64,000 nt of DNA, from positions 88,286,498-88,350,497 of the forward strand of contig OZ007567.1 in the NCBI GenBank assembly GCA_963931925.1, in the 5' to 3' direction. This document shows positions 23,983 through 35,723 of the stretch, in pieces. The position numbers were made by a program, and so were the translations under genes. The notes beneath the pieces were generated by a model. That model did no database searches, was not told the origin of the DNA, and saw only the letters and a program-made list of their open reading frames with translations. Source of the stretch: Onchidella celtica (Eukaryota; Mollusca; Gastropoda; Systellommatophora; Onchidiidae). How positions within the stretch are numbered: the stretch's first letter is position 1; every line of letters begins with the position of its first letter.

Positions 23983-25229
23983 AAGTGAATATTCTAGCTG
24001 TTAAGACCGTCTGTAAAGACGCTAAAGGCCATATATATATAGGTAGATAAGAGTCAGTAGATTTTTCAACCGGGTGTGCATAGGCATCTCTATATCTGAA
24101 AATAGATCACGCTTTAGAGGCCTTTATTTCAAACGGGACTTCATGGTGCGCAAAGAAAGGACTGTAACTTATAATTTGCCAGCTGTATCTTCCCAGCTTT
24201 CAGAATACTCCGCTGGAAACGACAGACATAGATCTGTTACAAGTCGCTTTGTATTACTTTACGCTTCCCTCGAGATAATGCTTAACGCAGGCCCTCCTTT
24301 CCGCCCATCAGATTTCACTCCCCCTGAGGACTTACTTGTCAACTGAGCATGTCCAGTGTACAACATGGCAATCATTATCTGATGAAACAAAACAGATGGA
24401 AATGGGGAAATGTCTACAAAACTCCACGAAAGATAGTTCGACTTCTTATAGGTTTGTCTGGCGTCATGAGGAGAAGAACAAAAAAGAAAAATGAGCGGAG
24501 AAGCTCTGTAAGGGTCGGTCAAATCATTTGAAATAAATATATACACATTATTATAACTGAAGATCACTACAAAGATATAGTTTCTAATCGAAAATACCTG
24601 CAAGAGATAATGGCAATAATAGTATTATGTATTCTTGATTTTAAAAAAAAAAGTGAAGGAAAAGACTCCGCTATAGCTCTGCCAATCATAGTTTCAAAAT
24701 ATTATAATATACTCAATGTCCCAATAAAGGAAAAAAGGAAAATTTTTGCCAATTCCGTGGGTGATAATCAAACACGTGGTCAAATTATTTTTACACATTT
24801 TTACCTCCTTTTCAAAGAGACCCACTTTCATCATTGTCACGAAGTGGTTTAAAATTTAAATACGTCACAACATGAATACTCGAAAGTGCAAAGGAGAAAG
24901 GAAATAAAGACAGGTAACGTACTCATATGAAGGAATAATTAACGAATGGTTACACAAACATCTGACGGTCCAACATGATCTTACCAAAAGCTGGGAAGGT
25001 GTTGAGTTTTTCGTCATATTGTTTCCGGAGCCGCTGGTATTATAAATGTGATCTCTGCCTCACGTAGTTCAAATACAGCTGATTCTACGTCCAGCAAACA
25101 AGGGCAGAGAATGCCCTCAAGGTGCATTATTACAGTTGGCTGCCACAGTGAAAAGCCACAACCAGACAATAAAATGTTTTTATGGCCGTACTGGAAAAGC
25201 ACGATAACATCTGATTTTTATTCTTTCAG

Positions 25230-25288
25230 AGATGCTATAGCCAGGATCAGTGTGTCCAGAAGTGCCCATCGAACTACGATATCTACAG
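25230..25288 (+). CDS. Possible single exon of an SLC44/choline-transporter-like protein
   Basis: A 59-base segment between a good acceptor (TTCTTTCAG) and a GT donor reads RCYSQDQCVQKCPSNYDIYR. The C-x5-CV-x-KCP-x2-Y pattern resembles the first extracellular loop of SLC44/CTL proteins (a CPTxxxCVxxCPxxY type motif). No neighbouring exon was found on the plus strand, so it may be an isolated fragment or coincidence. Confidence 0.22.
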
Positions 25289-25784
25289 GTGGACGATGTC
25301 TCATTTCATTATCTGATATTAGCAGCCAGAATTACATGAAACCAACGGTGGAATACTTGTTTATTTATTTATTTATTGCAGTTTAACAAGGAGAGATGTA
25401 GGAGATGATAATATAATAATTCTGAGCTGAACAGTATGTTTGGTAGATTGTAACATTGCCGTGTCAGGTGCCATTGGCGCTGTCGTCGAGTTTATGGAAT
25501 GAATTTTGTTTTCAGATTGATTCCTCTAGATCCTGGGCAAACTGTAGTATTCCACTAATGGACATCCGGTTTCATGGTAGAAGTATTGGACTAAGAGGCC
25601 TTCGTTGGTCAGAGATGATCATATTTGCGTCCTAACTGTTTTGACTAAATCAAAATGTGGCTAAAAGGAAACGCTGTATGTAGCAAAGCCTCCCGTAATA
25701 AATGATACAGAAACGATGCAATAAAATGCATTTATTGTCTCGTTTGTGTATTATTTCTTCTTCCAGCCTTTGCTGCATGTAACA

Positions 25785-25812
25785 TTTTCTTTTTGCCAGA
25801 TTTTGACTTTGC
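25785..25812 (-). repeat. Dispersed 28-bp repeat, copy B
   Basis: Second copy of the sequence at 3752-3779, in the same orientation, within the gene-poor stretch upstream of the Reeler gene's 3' end. Confidence 0.5.
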
Positions 25813-28800
25813 TTCAAGCCTCGCTGTGACCCCACAATTTTCTGCGGTTTTTAATAATAACTATTTGGACTCTCTGCTCTGCTGGAGCAGGGTCGCTTAT
25901 GGCTGAACTGACCAATGCGGGGGCGACACTCTCTATTAGATTCGATTCTCGTTGTGCTGCCATGTTATAAACCATGATAATGAAAGAGATTACACTGGGC
26001 CGTTGAAAAAAAAAAATTATTTCTGGTTGTCACAAAGCAAAACTGTGATGGAGATTTTGCACCTTCTCCCACTAACTGACTGCATGCAGATTTAGATTTT
26101 TTGCTCAGCGCTTTCATTTATCCATGAATTTTAATTCGGACAGGGAACCAATGGGGAAGTTATTTCTTTCTCTCTCCCCACCCCCACCACCCCCCCCCCC
26201 TCGTAAGTTAAATAGAAGTGTGTGTTTGGGTATGAATGAAGAAACCGTTTTTGTTTACGTCATTTAAAAAGTTTGTTTAACCTTCGCGGAAATGCAAAAG
26301 TTAGCACCATTTTACGTAGCTTTATGTCAGTTTTGTTTCCACTTGAAGTAGACTTCCCTACCTTATTCTCATAATGGTAAGGTATGGAGGATATTGCCAT
26401 ATGTCTACCAACATGACTAAAGTTGCAAACAATCCGGAAAGAGTGCTGATATAATAGAATACTGTGAGGAATCCTGGTAAATTTGCCCAATCTTCCAGAA
26501 AAGAGTCGTAGGGAATATTATGTATATCGGAGAGATGAGTTTTAATCGAGTCGCAAGTTTAGTAGGTATATGTGGAGAAGGATCAGTGAAACGGAGAATC
26601 TACTTGGGGAGTTATATTTGACATATCCATCCATTTAGATTCAAATTTGTAACAAAAACAATTATTTCAATCTGATAGCATTGTTTCAGTCTTGAGTTGT
26701 TGGCGGTTGTTTTTGTTGTTCGAACCTTACTATCAGAAAAGGCGTCTCCTAGTCCCGTTTTTTTGCCCGTTATCCCTCTAGAGAAAAAGCTGTTTCTTCT
26801 AAATCTGGTAATGATCTCATTCTTTAAAGTATATTTTACAGTATCGCACACATACTGTCGGCGTCATTAGATCGGCGAATTTCAGAGAAATATGCTCGGA
26901 AGGGCAATAGAGTTACCCAAATCGTTAGTCTGTTAACAATCTTGGTTTGTCTTCATTACAGTAAGTTTACTAAGATAAGGTCTGGATAAGAAGGAGAGCG
27001 AATTTCAAATTTGGTAATTAATACTTGTAAAGTGTCATCGACAAGATGAGAGATACATTACACGACTCCGCCTGATAACGTTTTCAGTATTCATTGATGT
27101 GAAAATGGATCCTTGGGCATTTTGCTCCAATGAATTCCACGGCTGACAGATTAATTAGAGAACTGACAAAACGGCCCTACAATATTATAGGGATAAAACA
27201 TTCTGTACCGGTATCTAAAAGTGCAATGATTCAAAAGGTTGAAACAGGCAAACTGTCCCTGATGAAGTCAAGAATGGTCACTTGTAAATATCACTGTCAC
27301 ACTGATCATCCAATATCAAGACTTTAACTGCAACAGAAACGCAAGACTTGATCATTAATACTGAACGGAGTCAAACTCCAAGCAAACAAACGGCGTATTC
27401 CTAGACAGCAAACCGCCAAGAACAAACTGGCAAAGTAGCCATAACCCGCCCGCACCCAAACCAAATCACTGGGCTGAGAACACTTGAACTGTCGGCCAAA
27501 TGAACCTTCAGTGCTTGTCTTGTACTAGACGGTCTTCCATCTGGGATTCAACAGCCAAGCTGTCTCTCGATATCAGCTGATGGTGATATCTGTGGGAATC
27601 AAGGCCCAGCTGCCATATCAATACGTTTGTTACGGATTACCTTTCAGTCGGTTACTGCGATCGAATATATTGATTTAGACCTGGAAGTTGATTGCATCGT
27701 TCTGTCTCCTTCATTATCTGCAACGACATTGCTTTCATCCCAGATATTGAAAGGGTGGGTTCACTTTCACCCATCGAAGGTGTCCAGCGACTGAAATATT
27801 TCAGGTGCCTGGCTTGGCTGCGGGTGCTTGTCTTTGTTACTAGGGAAATTTATTACCAGTTCACTCCTCTTTGCCCAGCTGCTCAGGGCTTATACGAATA
27901 TTGTATTTTAACAAAACTTCTGAATTAAAATATGGTACATGTATAACAGTACAGTCCGACATGGTCAATTACTACCTAAATCACAGAAAAAGATCCATTT
28001 TGCAATACATTTCAAGAGATTCTTTACAGATGAATATTTTGATTTGTTAGGGCTTTTTTTTTTTCTAGGGCTTTTTTTTTCTAAAGAAGAGCAAGAAGAA
28101 GTAGTTGGGTTGTTTTTTTTTTCTGTTGTGTGTGTGTTGTTGTTGTTTTTTTCATGTAATACTAGAATGAATGGATGGAACAGCTTATTAAATCTCGGTG
28201 ATTCGATTAAAACTTTCATGATGTCTTTAGTTTTTTAGGAACCGTTTGGTTCCTGAGTTTTTGTTGTTTTTTTCTTTAATGTAGGAAACTAATTGTATTA
28301 AACATGGATAAAAATGAATGAACCAAATATTGCAGTATGTTGGATAATATGTGAAACTTAATTGTAATAGAATATTAAAGTCAATCTCAGTACATCCAAT
28401 AGATTAATTTAATCGCTTAAGCAATGGTATTCAGTAGCAAGCATTTAAATTTCCTTCACCTCTAGTATCAGCATAATAAACTAGTAGTAAGGCAAAACGA
28501 ACATGTAGATAATCCAAGATATTTTCAATATTATAATAAAATAATATTAATTATCAATTACTTTGATATTCTGCTTAAAAAGACAACTGAGGTTATTTAT
28601 TGGTTTACTTTGCCAGCAGTTACTCTCATCATTTTTATTTTTTTTAAACACTTCAGATTTGATGAAGTAAATAAATTATGCCGGCCGTTTTCCCTCACAC
28701 CAATAAAGGTGCCCACATTTCCAGTTCACTGACCAAATATTAGTTTGTTTCGAATTATACAGCAGGCTGGAAGAATCTTTCCTCTTTATGTTCCTTCCAG

Positions 28801-30957
28801 TGCTGGGCCAACTACAACACGACTGATATTTCGGTATCTAGAACATTTTTTTTTGCAGTGCCTTGGACAAATCAAAAGAGAAAACACATGACAACAACAA
28901 ATGTGATTAATAACTCCAATTCATGTTATTGTTTATGACCTTTATTCTCACAAGACAAGAAAAATGATTGCTAGAGATTGTCCGCCTTGCGCATCTTACC
29001 TGCCACAGTGCCAGTAGCTGACTGATATCAATCGCAGTTGTTGTACATGCGTGCTCAAAGGCAAAGGTGAGCCTTTTCCTTCTTTTTTAACGTGAAAATT
29101 GTTTATGTACACGAACGTGAAAAGGTTTCAGCCCCGAAGGTAGGTAATGGATCAGATATCGGTATAAATACGTCATTTGTGACCCATCAGCCTATATCTC
29201 CAGCCATGTTCTAGGAGTGTAATATAATTTACCATATCTCAAATATTTGAATATGAAAGAGTTCATGAGACTCCTACCGAAGTAGTCTGCCAACAATATA
29301 CAAATGTGATAAAGAAACCCATGTAACCAGGACTGTGATACATCTACAATGTAATATACATTATGGAAATCCGTGAAATAAAAAACTGGAAAGAGATCGT
29401 TTCTCATTATGAAGAAGAAACAAAGTTTGAATTTGAAGACATGACGCTCTGAAAGTCAGGGCCATCTGATGCACTGACAGGTCTCAACATCAACTCGCAA
29501 ACGATGGCAAAAAAAGGCATACAAACAATATGATGAAGAACACCTATAAGTAAATGGGCAATATTTCAACTGGCATTAATATTTGCCTATTAAGCCTGAG
29601 TATATTCATATTTTATGTATACGGGGGTATCAAAATACTTTTTGACTATTTCTTTTGCAGTTTTCTGCATGCACATCTCCATTTTCTGATACTTCAATCA
29701 AATCTGGACAAATGTCCATGTTAAACTGTCTTTTTTTTTTTTAACCACCAAACTAAAAGACAATTCAAGCATGTCGTAATGGCCAGCGTCCACAATCCAT
29801 ACACAGCTGTGACAGAATAATTTAATATTTGTTTGTTGGGACAAAGGCTTACAGTTCGGATCATAGAAATTAAAAAAAAAAAAAAAAAGTTAACAAATCA
29901 TCTCTTTTCGAAAAACAATGTTGGCTGTGTAAAAAAAAAAAAAATTATTCAGGGCGAAGTATAGGTCGTCAACAAAGACGCCCATGTTCGCTACGCCATC
30001 AACAGATCTTGGGAGCTATAAATAAATCTTAATAAATCATGCCTTTGCCCTGACATTGAAACTGATTTGTCGTGTTTCTTTTTCGTTTTGTTTCTTTTTT
30101 CATAATGAAACCTGGCAGCAGATTTGCGCATTGGGCATGCTGCAGTGATATAACATCAGTCTATGAAACAATCTACCGGTAATATACTCTCGTGAATTAT
30201 TGCTATACTTTACTTTATAGCCATGATCATTTGTTGTGCGGAATAAAAGCTTGCAGTCTACAGAAAATAACATCGAAAAAAAAAGGCCTACCAGTTGACA
30301 AAATATTAATTAAATCGCTACGGATCATGTAAAACAAGGTTTAGCATTTACAGTGTTAAAATGGTTTTAAAAGACAGAAAATCAAGTATTTTATCATTAA
30401 TCCTCCACGCTTTCCACAGACTCAAGTTAACACATAAATTGTATGAACATGGCTCCGGTCATGTCTTTATGCAGTGGGATTGACTGTGGTAAAATGTCAT
30501 TTTTGTGATTGCATCGTCGGGAAAAAGAAAGACGTACGTGATTGATAGTTAAGGAGGCTACAAGACGAAAGTTATTTTTGTCAGTTTCGGAAAGTTTCGC
30601 TTGCCCTGACAGAATTACCTGAGGGAATATTGGAAATTGATGACCTGTCAAAGTGTGACATCATTTTTTATCCATCAGTGCAGCGAAAAGACCAGAGAGG
30701 AACAGATCTGGTACAGCCAAAACTAATCTTTGCTCATTTCCTTTTACATCGTGGTGATGTTACCTGGCCTGTTTCAATGTTTGGTTTTTTTAATTAATAA
30801 CTGCCAACGATGACTCAAGATGTGGCGCAATTATGCATACACCATGTCATCAGTATGTTAACTAAGAGTTCTGATAAATCAGGATGAAATAAATGAGTTC
30901 TTTGGCCACAAAAAAAAAAACGTGTTTCAAAATGACTAACTTATATAATATACATGT

Positions 30958-30963
30958 TTTATT
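30958..30963 (-). terminator. Polyadenylation signal of the Reeler gene
   Basis: AATAAA on the minus strand, about 97 bases downstream of the Reeler stop codon at 31060. Position and sequence fit a poly(A) signal; no transcript evidence is available. Confidence 0.55.
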
Positions 30964-31059
30964 AAAGTTGAAAACGTGGGAGGAGACACGTAACTTACAT
31001 GATGATATTGTGAAGATGATGTGTTTAGTTTAGTATTTTGAACGAGATCATAATAAACA

Positions 31060-33259
31060 TTACTCTAAAAATGCTCTCACAGCCGTGACCTTTAGCTGAG
31101 CTAGTCTAGTCATGGAAACAGGCATACATCTTTCAGTAGCTGTCAAGAACAAAGCTCGACAACATTGGCGGTGTACACACAGCCACGACATTATGATCCT
31201 GACAGTATCATGTCCCTGACATTTTTCTCCCTGTTCTATTCCACAGTGAGTCTGATTTGACATCAGGCGTTTTCATTGAATGGACAAACAATTCATGAAG
31301 CTGTAGATTTGTGAATGTTAGAAGAAATAGAAAACTATTTGAAAACAATTTCAGGCATTATCAAGAATTTCAGCTGAATGTGCTAAACTAGAGAAACATT
31401 TGATTACAATACATTATTTATATCATAAATCTCGCCCCATTTATATATCTTCCCGTCAAAGAGACAAGAATAACAACAATCAAGCTTCCAATATTTATGG
31501 ACGGTCGGGTAGATCCATTGTTACCCATTCTGCTTGGACCTCGCGCACCAGATAAGTCCAGTTTCCCTGTCCCTGTCAAAGCTTCAGATTCCACTGCCCA
31601 GAACTTGACCTTCGAAACAGCAATTGAGCCCCTATAATGAACAAACAGAAAAAAAAAAGTCCTCTTGCAGTCGAGGTGAAGCTTGGGGATGGGATCTCCA
31701 AAAATCCAGTAAACTGTCGACCTTTACTGTATTTTATTGTTATCCAAGTCACTTTAATCTTCTGGTTACGGCCAATTTTATTTCTGATGCAAAAGAAGAG
31801 CTAGATCATTATATAATAGGTCTCATTTATAGATCACTGTAGGTTTGATTAGTAAAGCCAGTGTGTACGCACAGTGATACATTTCTAGCATGCCAACTGT
31901 GACTGCAGTTAAGAAGCTAAACATGATATTTGCGTACCGGTATATCATTTTAAAAATTAGGGAGCTTACTACCTAGAGTTTAATATCAGCCCAAGATACC
32001 ACTGATAAAAGAGAAGAAACTAATCCATCTTCAACACAATATTACATACGTTTATTAGTCATCCCATTCTGCACATAATTATAGGCCCCTCGGTGAATTA
32101 CATCAGATAAACTTGTTTTCTCTGATTTGATCTTGCTCCACTTATTTTTTTTTTCTTCAAAGCTAATTTTGGCACTCACGTTATGGAAACTTTGCCCACA
32201 TTCTTGGGAGGTGGATGCCAGAGAACTTCCATGTTGGGTCGGATGAAAGCTGCAGTATGTGTCAGGGTGTCATCATTGCCATAACATGTCATTGCCTTAG
32301 AGGCGGGCGGGACGCCGGAGAAACGACCTACTGGTTCCCCAAATTCTGATCGTGCCTGGAGCATGAAGGCCATGAACTCTCGAATGCCAGGTCCCACGGC
32401 AGATACGGATACTGTGAGATGAAGCGAAAAACAAAATAATGCTTAGAATTAAAAACAACACAAAAAGTCTCACTCAGTGTAATTATTACATCTACCTCGC
32501 ACGTTTCTCTGTATGTCTTCATATTGGTTTGGGATTTTGTCTGAGCGTTTGGCTTTAAACGGTTAACATTCATGAGAGCTTTTCTGATAGTGTGTGATTT
32601 TTTATTTCTTTACAAACAGGCTGCCGTGGCGTGTAATGTGGCCGAATCATACAAATTTGGGTTGTCACCCTTCCGTTCCCATCGAAATTGAATTGAAACC
32701 TGTTTGTCCACATACTTGTAGTATTAAATTTCGCACTTTAAAGGAATCATTAGCATCAATCAAAAACAGTGTGAGTGTGGCTATGACAAACTTCTTGGAG
32801 CATTAATTTTGTTTGCATACCAAATAGTGCTCTTTAACCATATTTCTAGCCAAAATGAAACCTGCTCTGAAATTAGATGTAGGCTATCCTAAAATGATTT
32901 TCCTTCGTTATACAATAAATGTATTATCACTTAGACTTATGATACTGATTGGCGTATTTCCAAGCATGGATATTGAGACAACGCTTTATAACTCTTTACT
33001 ATGTGCTAAAGTCATAATTATTACAGTAAGTTATTCTCCACTTACATTTCAAAGGCTCCGTTCCATACGTGGTTCCATTCAATATTAATACATAAGGAGA
33101 AGCGCTTTCCTGGAGCTCCCCGTCCATATGCACAGGCATCAAATGGCTACAAGCTGACAGAGGTGCTCCTGTGGGGAAGGCTGGAACTTGGTCTACATAG
33201 AACACAGCTAGGTACAAGACTACCGGAGCGAATAAACGGGATTGATACACGGGTTTCAT
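31060..33259 (-). CDS. Secreted Reeler-domain protein (complete, four exons)
   Basis: Exons 33259-33046, 32411-32180, 31631-31525 and 31139-31060 total 633 bases (210 residues plus TAA), all in phase. The start at 33259 opens a signal peptide (hydrophobic LFAPVVLYLAVFYV) with likely cleavage before FPTGAP; an ATG nine codons earlier (33286) would add charged residues. The Reeler domain follows: FPTGAPLSAC, SPYVLILNGTTY, FMAFMLQARSEFGEPVGRF, CYGNDDTLTH, VLWHPPPKNVGKVSI, then VKFWAVES. The short tail ends VRAFLE. Size and single domain match the small secreted Reeler proteins of invertebrates (defense protein/Noduler type in insects), which have been linked to immunity; that role here is inference. 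Ferric-chelate reductase-like proteins also start with Reeler, but no DOMON or cytochrome b561 part follows. An AATAAA (plus strand TTTATT, 30958-30963) lies about 97 bases past the stop. Confidence 0.85.
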
Positions 33260-33779
33260 ATCTGAATTCTCAACCACTAGTGGCAAATAATTTTAAAGAA
33301 TATTTTTTACAACTATCTGTAAGATAATATGGGTCTGAGTGAGCTGAGCCTTGAGAATCTGTTGTAACTGTATCCAAAATAATAGTCAGATGAGATTCCA
33401 GGTTACTGAGGGCGGCAGGCAGTCAGGTGGACTCACAAACTCTAAGCCAACTCTGCCCTGGACTTTACAAAGTCAGAAAATGTACCCTAATCTGTTGAGA
33501 CTCCAAGTGACAGATGAAAGGCATAGTCATGTGAACCTCAAGCCCATCACAGCCCTGACTGATTTGACCAACATTGACAAGTAATTTACTTCACCTACAC
33601 TACCAATAAAGTAATATTAGGCGGACGGGCTACCTTCCCAATTGGCTGTACTCCTACGGCTTCGTCGGTCGCTGATTCAGCTACCCTTAGGCACGATGTA
33701 CTTGTATAAGAGACTGATCATTGCCTATGACGGCCGAACCTGGTTTTAGTAAAAACGTCATCCGGTGTTGTTTTTTTCG

Positions 33780-34042
33780 GGTACTTATCTTTGTCGAGAT
33801 AACAACAAATAACAACTGATAACAACAAATAACAACTGATAACAACAAATAACAACTGATAACAACAAATAACAACTGATAACACAAAAATAATTTGATT
33901 CCAGCATCAAAAATCAATACTCATGTGGTCAACCAGGCCTCAACTTTACGTGCACAACTCTAAGCAACTACCGGAAGTAGAATATTCTTTAGCGATGACC
34001 GGAGTTGCGTCCCTTTTTTGTGTACCTTCAAATCTAAAGTAA
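33780..34042 (+). repeat. Left terminal inverted repeat of the MULE
   Basis: Begins GGTACTTATCTTTGTCGAG, continues as several copies of the 20-bp unit GATAACAACAAATAACAACT, then unique sequence containing TTGATTCCAGC, GGTCAACCAGGCC, ACCGGAAGTAGAAT and GACCGGAGTTGCGTCCC. The same order occurs inverted at 38961-39225, with scattered mismatches. Confidence 0.9.
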
Positions 34043-34045
34043 AAT

Positions 34046-34290
34046 TGGTTGACCTCATGAATATTGATTTTTGATGCTGGAATCAATGTATTTTTGTGTT
34101 ATCAATTGTTATTTGTTGTTATCAGTTGTTATTTGTTGTTATCAGTTGTTATTTGTTGTTATCTCGACTAAGTACTCATTTATCTTTGTCGAGATAACAA
34201 CAAATAACAACTGATAACAACAAATAACAACTGATTACAACAAATAACAGCTGATAACAACTGATAACAACAAAATAACGACAAATATCA
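34046..34290. repeat. Extra nested copies of MULE terminal sequence
   Basis: Just inside the left repeat, 34046-34175 repeats the right-end sequence in its own orientation (GGTTGACC, GCTGGAATCAA, minisatellite, CTCGACTAAGTAC). 34177-34290 then resumes the left-end orientation (TTATCTTTGTCGAG followed by minisatellite). So 33780-34175 by itself has the form of a roughly 395-bp foldback/MITE of the same family placed at, or forming, the end of the larger element. Confidence 0.8.
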
Positions 34291-34586
34291 ACACAGACGT
34301 GCTCACACAAGGTGATCAATCCAATACAACTTTTTAATAGTGATATTTTCATTGTCACACAAAACTGTATGACAGGACAACAAATGGTGATGACATGATT
34401 ACACACAACGGGACGTACTGGTACTGAAACTACAGGATTTGTCAGATGTAGGCTGTACAATCATACATGGAATTTATATTTTTAATCAATTAATCAATTT
34501 AATGACGATATACGATAGACGAATGAATAGATGGACATGCTGAAGCAATCCATGACAAGATGTCTGCGTCCAGAGATGTGTGGTAT

Positions 34587-35684
34587 TCAGGCAAAATCAT
34601 TGTCTGTTGAGTGATGCTCCGTCTTTGCTTTTTTTGTCACACTTGATGTTCTTTCGCAAACATTTCTCTTTTTTTGGCCGGGCTTTCTACCCTTGTGTTT
34701 TGGCTCAATAGCCACCTTTTTCAAATTAGTGCTTCTGACGAGCATTTCTTTTGATGTGCCTGAAAATTTCTTTAAATGGCGTGTTCTTTGTTTTTCAGAG
34801 TACGAATACCACACATCTCTGGGCACAGCAAATCTCTGGTATTCGTCCACCAGTACAAACTCGCCAACTCCACAAACTGCGCGTTGCAATTCCCTGTACT
34901 GCATTGTGATGACACTGTGAAGCTTTTGGACGAGTTCAACCAGTTTCACAGAGTGCCAGGACAAAGCTTGTTTGAGACAGTGATTCAAGCTTTCACAATT
35001 ATTATTTGTCCACAAAGGACTGGCTACTTGCAGTCCTGTCCTCCCAAGCGCTGTAGCATTCTCTACCAGAAGTGGAGTCATTCGGTCAAGCAGTTTTTTG
35101 ACGGACTCATTTTGGACACTGTCCACCAAGTGTTGCATCCTGTCAACTAAATCTTGGTGGTCAGAAGCTCTTTTAATGATGCCATTTTCTCCAAACACCT
35201 TGCCTACTATGAGCTGTCTTTCTTTTTTTGTCTGTCCGACTTTGTCTGCAAGTGCATGCGTAAAGTTCTTCTTTAGATGTCTTGTACATACCAGTCTTGG
35301 CGTGTGAGGAAATGCCAAGGCCATTGCTTGCCTTAAGGCCTTCTCCTCATCACTGCCAAGAACTGGGAGCTGAGCACAATTCAGCAATCTACCAGAAAGA
35401 TGGTGCAAAAACATGAAAAATGTATCCCTGTCGCTGTTGCCATGCAATAGTAACGGCCCGCAGAAGATCGGATGCGCATCAGTGTCCCGCCTTTTGACTG
35501 CTAGGCATTTGTACACAGTCACTCTTACATGGACATCTGAGAGGTTGAACGTCTTATCGATACCTAGCACATTGGACTGTGCTGCGTGAGGAGGGCAACA
35601 AAATCTCTTTAAGTCCTTTATCTGGTTTTCTATATAAAGGATAATGCTTGGTACTTTCTGACTCTGACGGACAATTAACTGCAA
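34587..35684 (-). CDS. MULE transposase (DDE) domain
   Basis: Catalyses cut-and-paste movement of the element. 365 residues from the ATG at 35684, but the same frame is open upstream to a TAA at 35724, beyond which the 36872-35724 ORF continues in the identical frame; the two were very likely one protein. Catalytic triad candidates: D43 in GIDKTF, D112 in LGSDEEKALRQAM, and E231 in WTNNNCESLN. The second Asp is followed by the MULE-type C-x2-H (CTRHLKKN, residues 133 and 136). The C-terminus is basic (KHKGRKPGQKKRN), a likely nuclear or DNA-contact tail. Length fits the core of Mutator-like transposases. Confidence 0.9.
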   Translation of the reverse strand: MQLIVRQSQKVPSIILYIENQIKDLKRFCCPPHAAQSNVLGIDKTFNLSDVHVRVTVYKCLAVKRRDTDAHPIFCGPLLLHGNSDRDTFFMFLHHLSGRLLNCAQLPVLGSDEEKALRQAMALAFPHTPRLVCTRHLKKNFTHALADKVGQTKKERQLIVGKVFGENGIIKRASDHQDLVDRMQHLVDSVQNESVKKLLDRMTPLLVENATALGRTGLQVASPLWTNNNCESLNHCLKQALSWHSVKLVELVQKLHSVITMQYRELQRAVCGVGEFVLVDEYQRFAVPRDVWYSYSEKQRTRHLKKFSGTSKEMLVRSTNLKKVAIEPKHKGRKPGQKKRNVCERTSSVTKKAKTEHHSTDNDFA

Positions 35685-35723
35685 AAAAGGAAGTGTGTGT
35701 TGTAGTTCCTCAAGTGCTGCTAC

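Larger units (their letters stand above)
20085..24037 (+). mobile_element. Complete-looking LINE (non-LTR retrotransposon), about 4 kb
   Basis: The unit has a 5' leader (about 20085-20766), one long ORF, and a short 3' region ending in an (AT)n run. It is flanked by an 11-bp direct repeat TATAGGTAGAT at 20074-20084 and 24038-24048, read as the target-site duplication. The intact ORF, the terminal simple repeat and the identical duplications point to a recent, full or nearly full-length insertion. The clade cannot be fixed by eye: the single APE-type endonuclease plus RT ORF and C-terminal zinc finger suggest an RTE- or I/Nimb-like group. Confidence 0.85.
24049..31059. other. Gene-poor stretch between LINE and Reeler gene
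   Basis: No multi-exon gene could be assembled. The stretch holds scattered poly-A/T runs (for example 28050-28160 and 29877-29942), a C-rich run near 26167-26202, one weak plus-strand exon candidate (25230-25288), and a 28-base segment at 25785-25812 that is also found at 3752-3779. Missing 5' exons of the lectin adhesion GPCR could lie here but were not recognised. Confidence 0.6.

Noticed and set aside
25014-25202. Minus-strand frame ending EITFIIPAAPETI
   Set aside because: Looks protein-like, but no family was recognised and no matching exons were found; left unassigned.
33780-34290. CRISPR-like regular repeats
   Set aside because: The 20-bp units are contiguous without spacers, in a eukaryotic genome, and form transposon ends.
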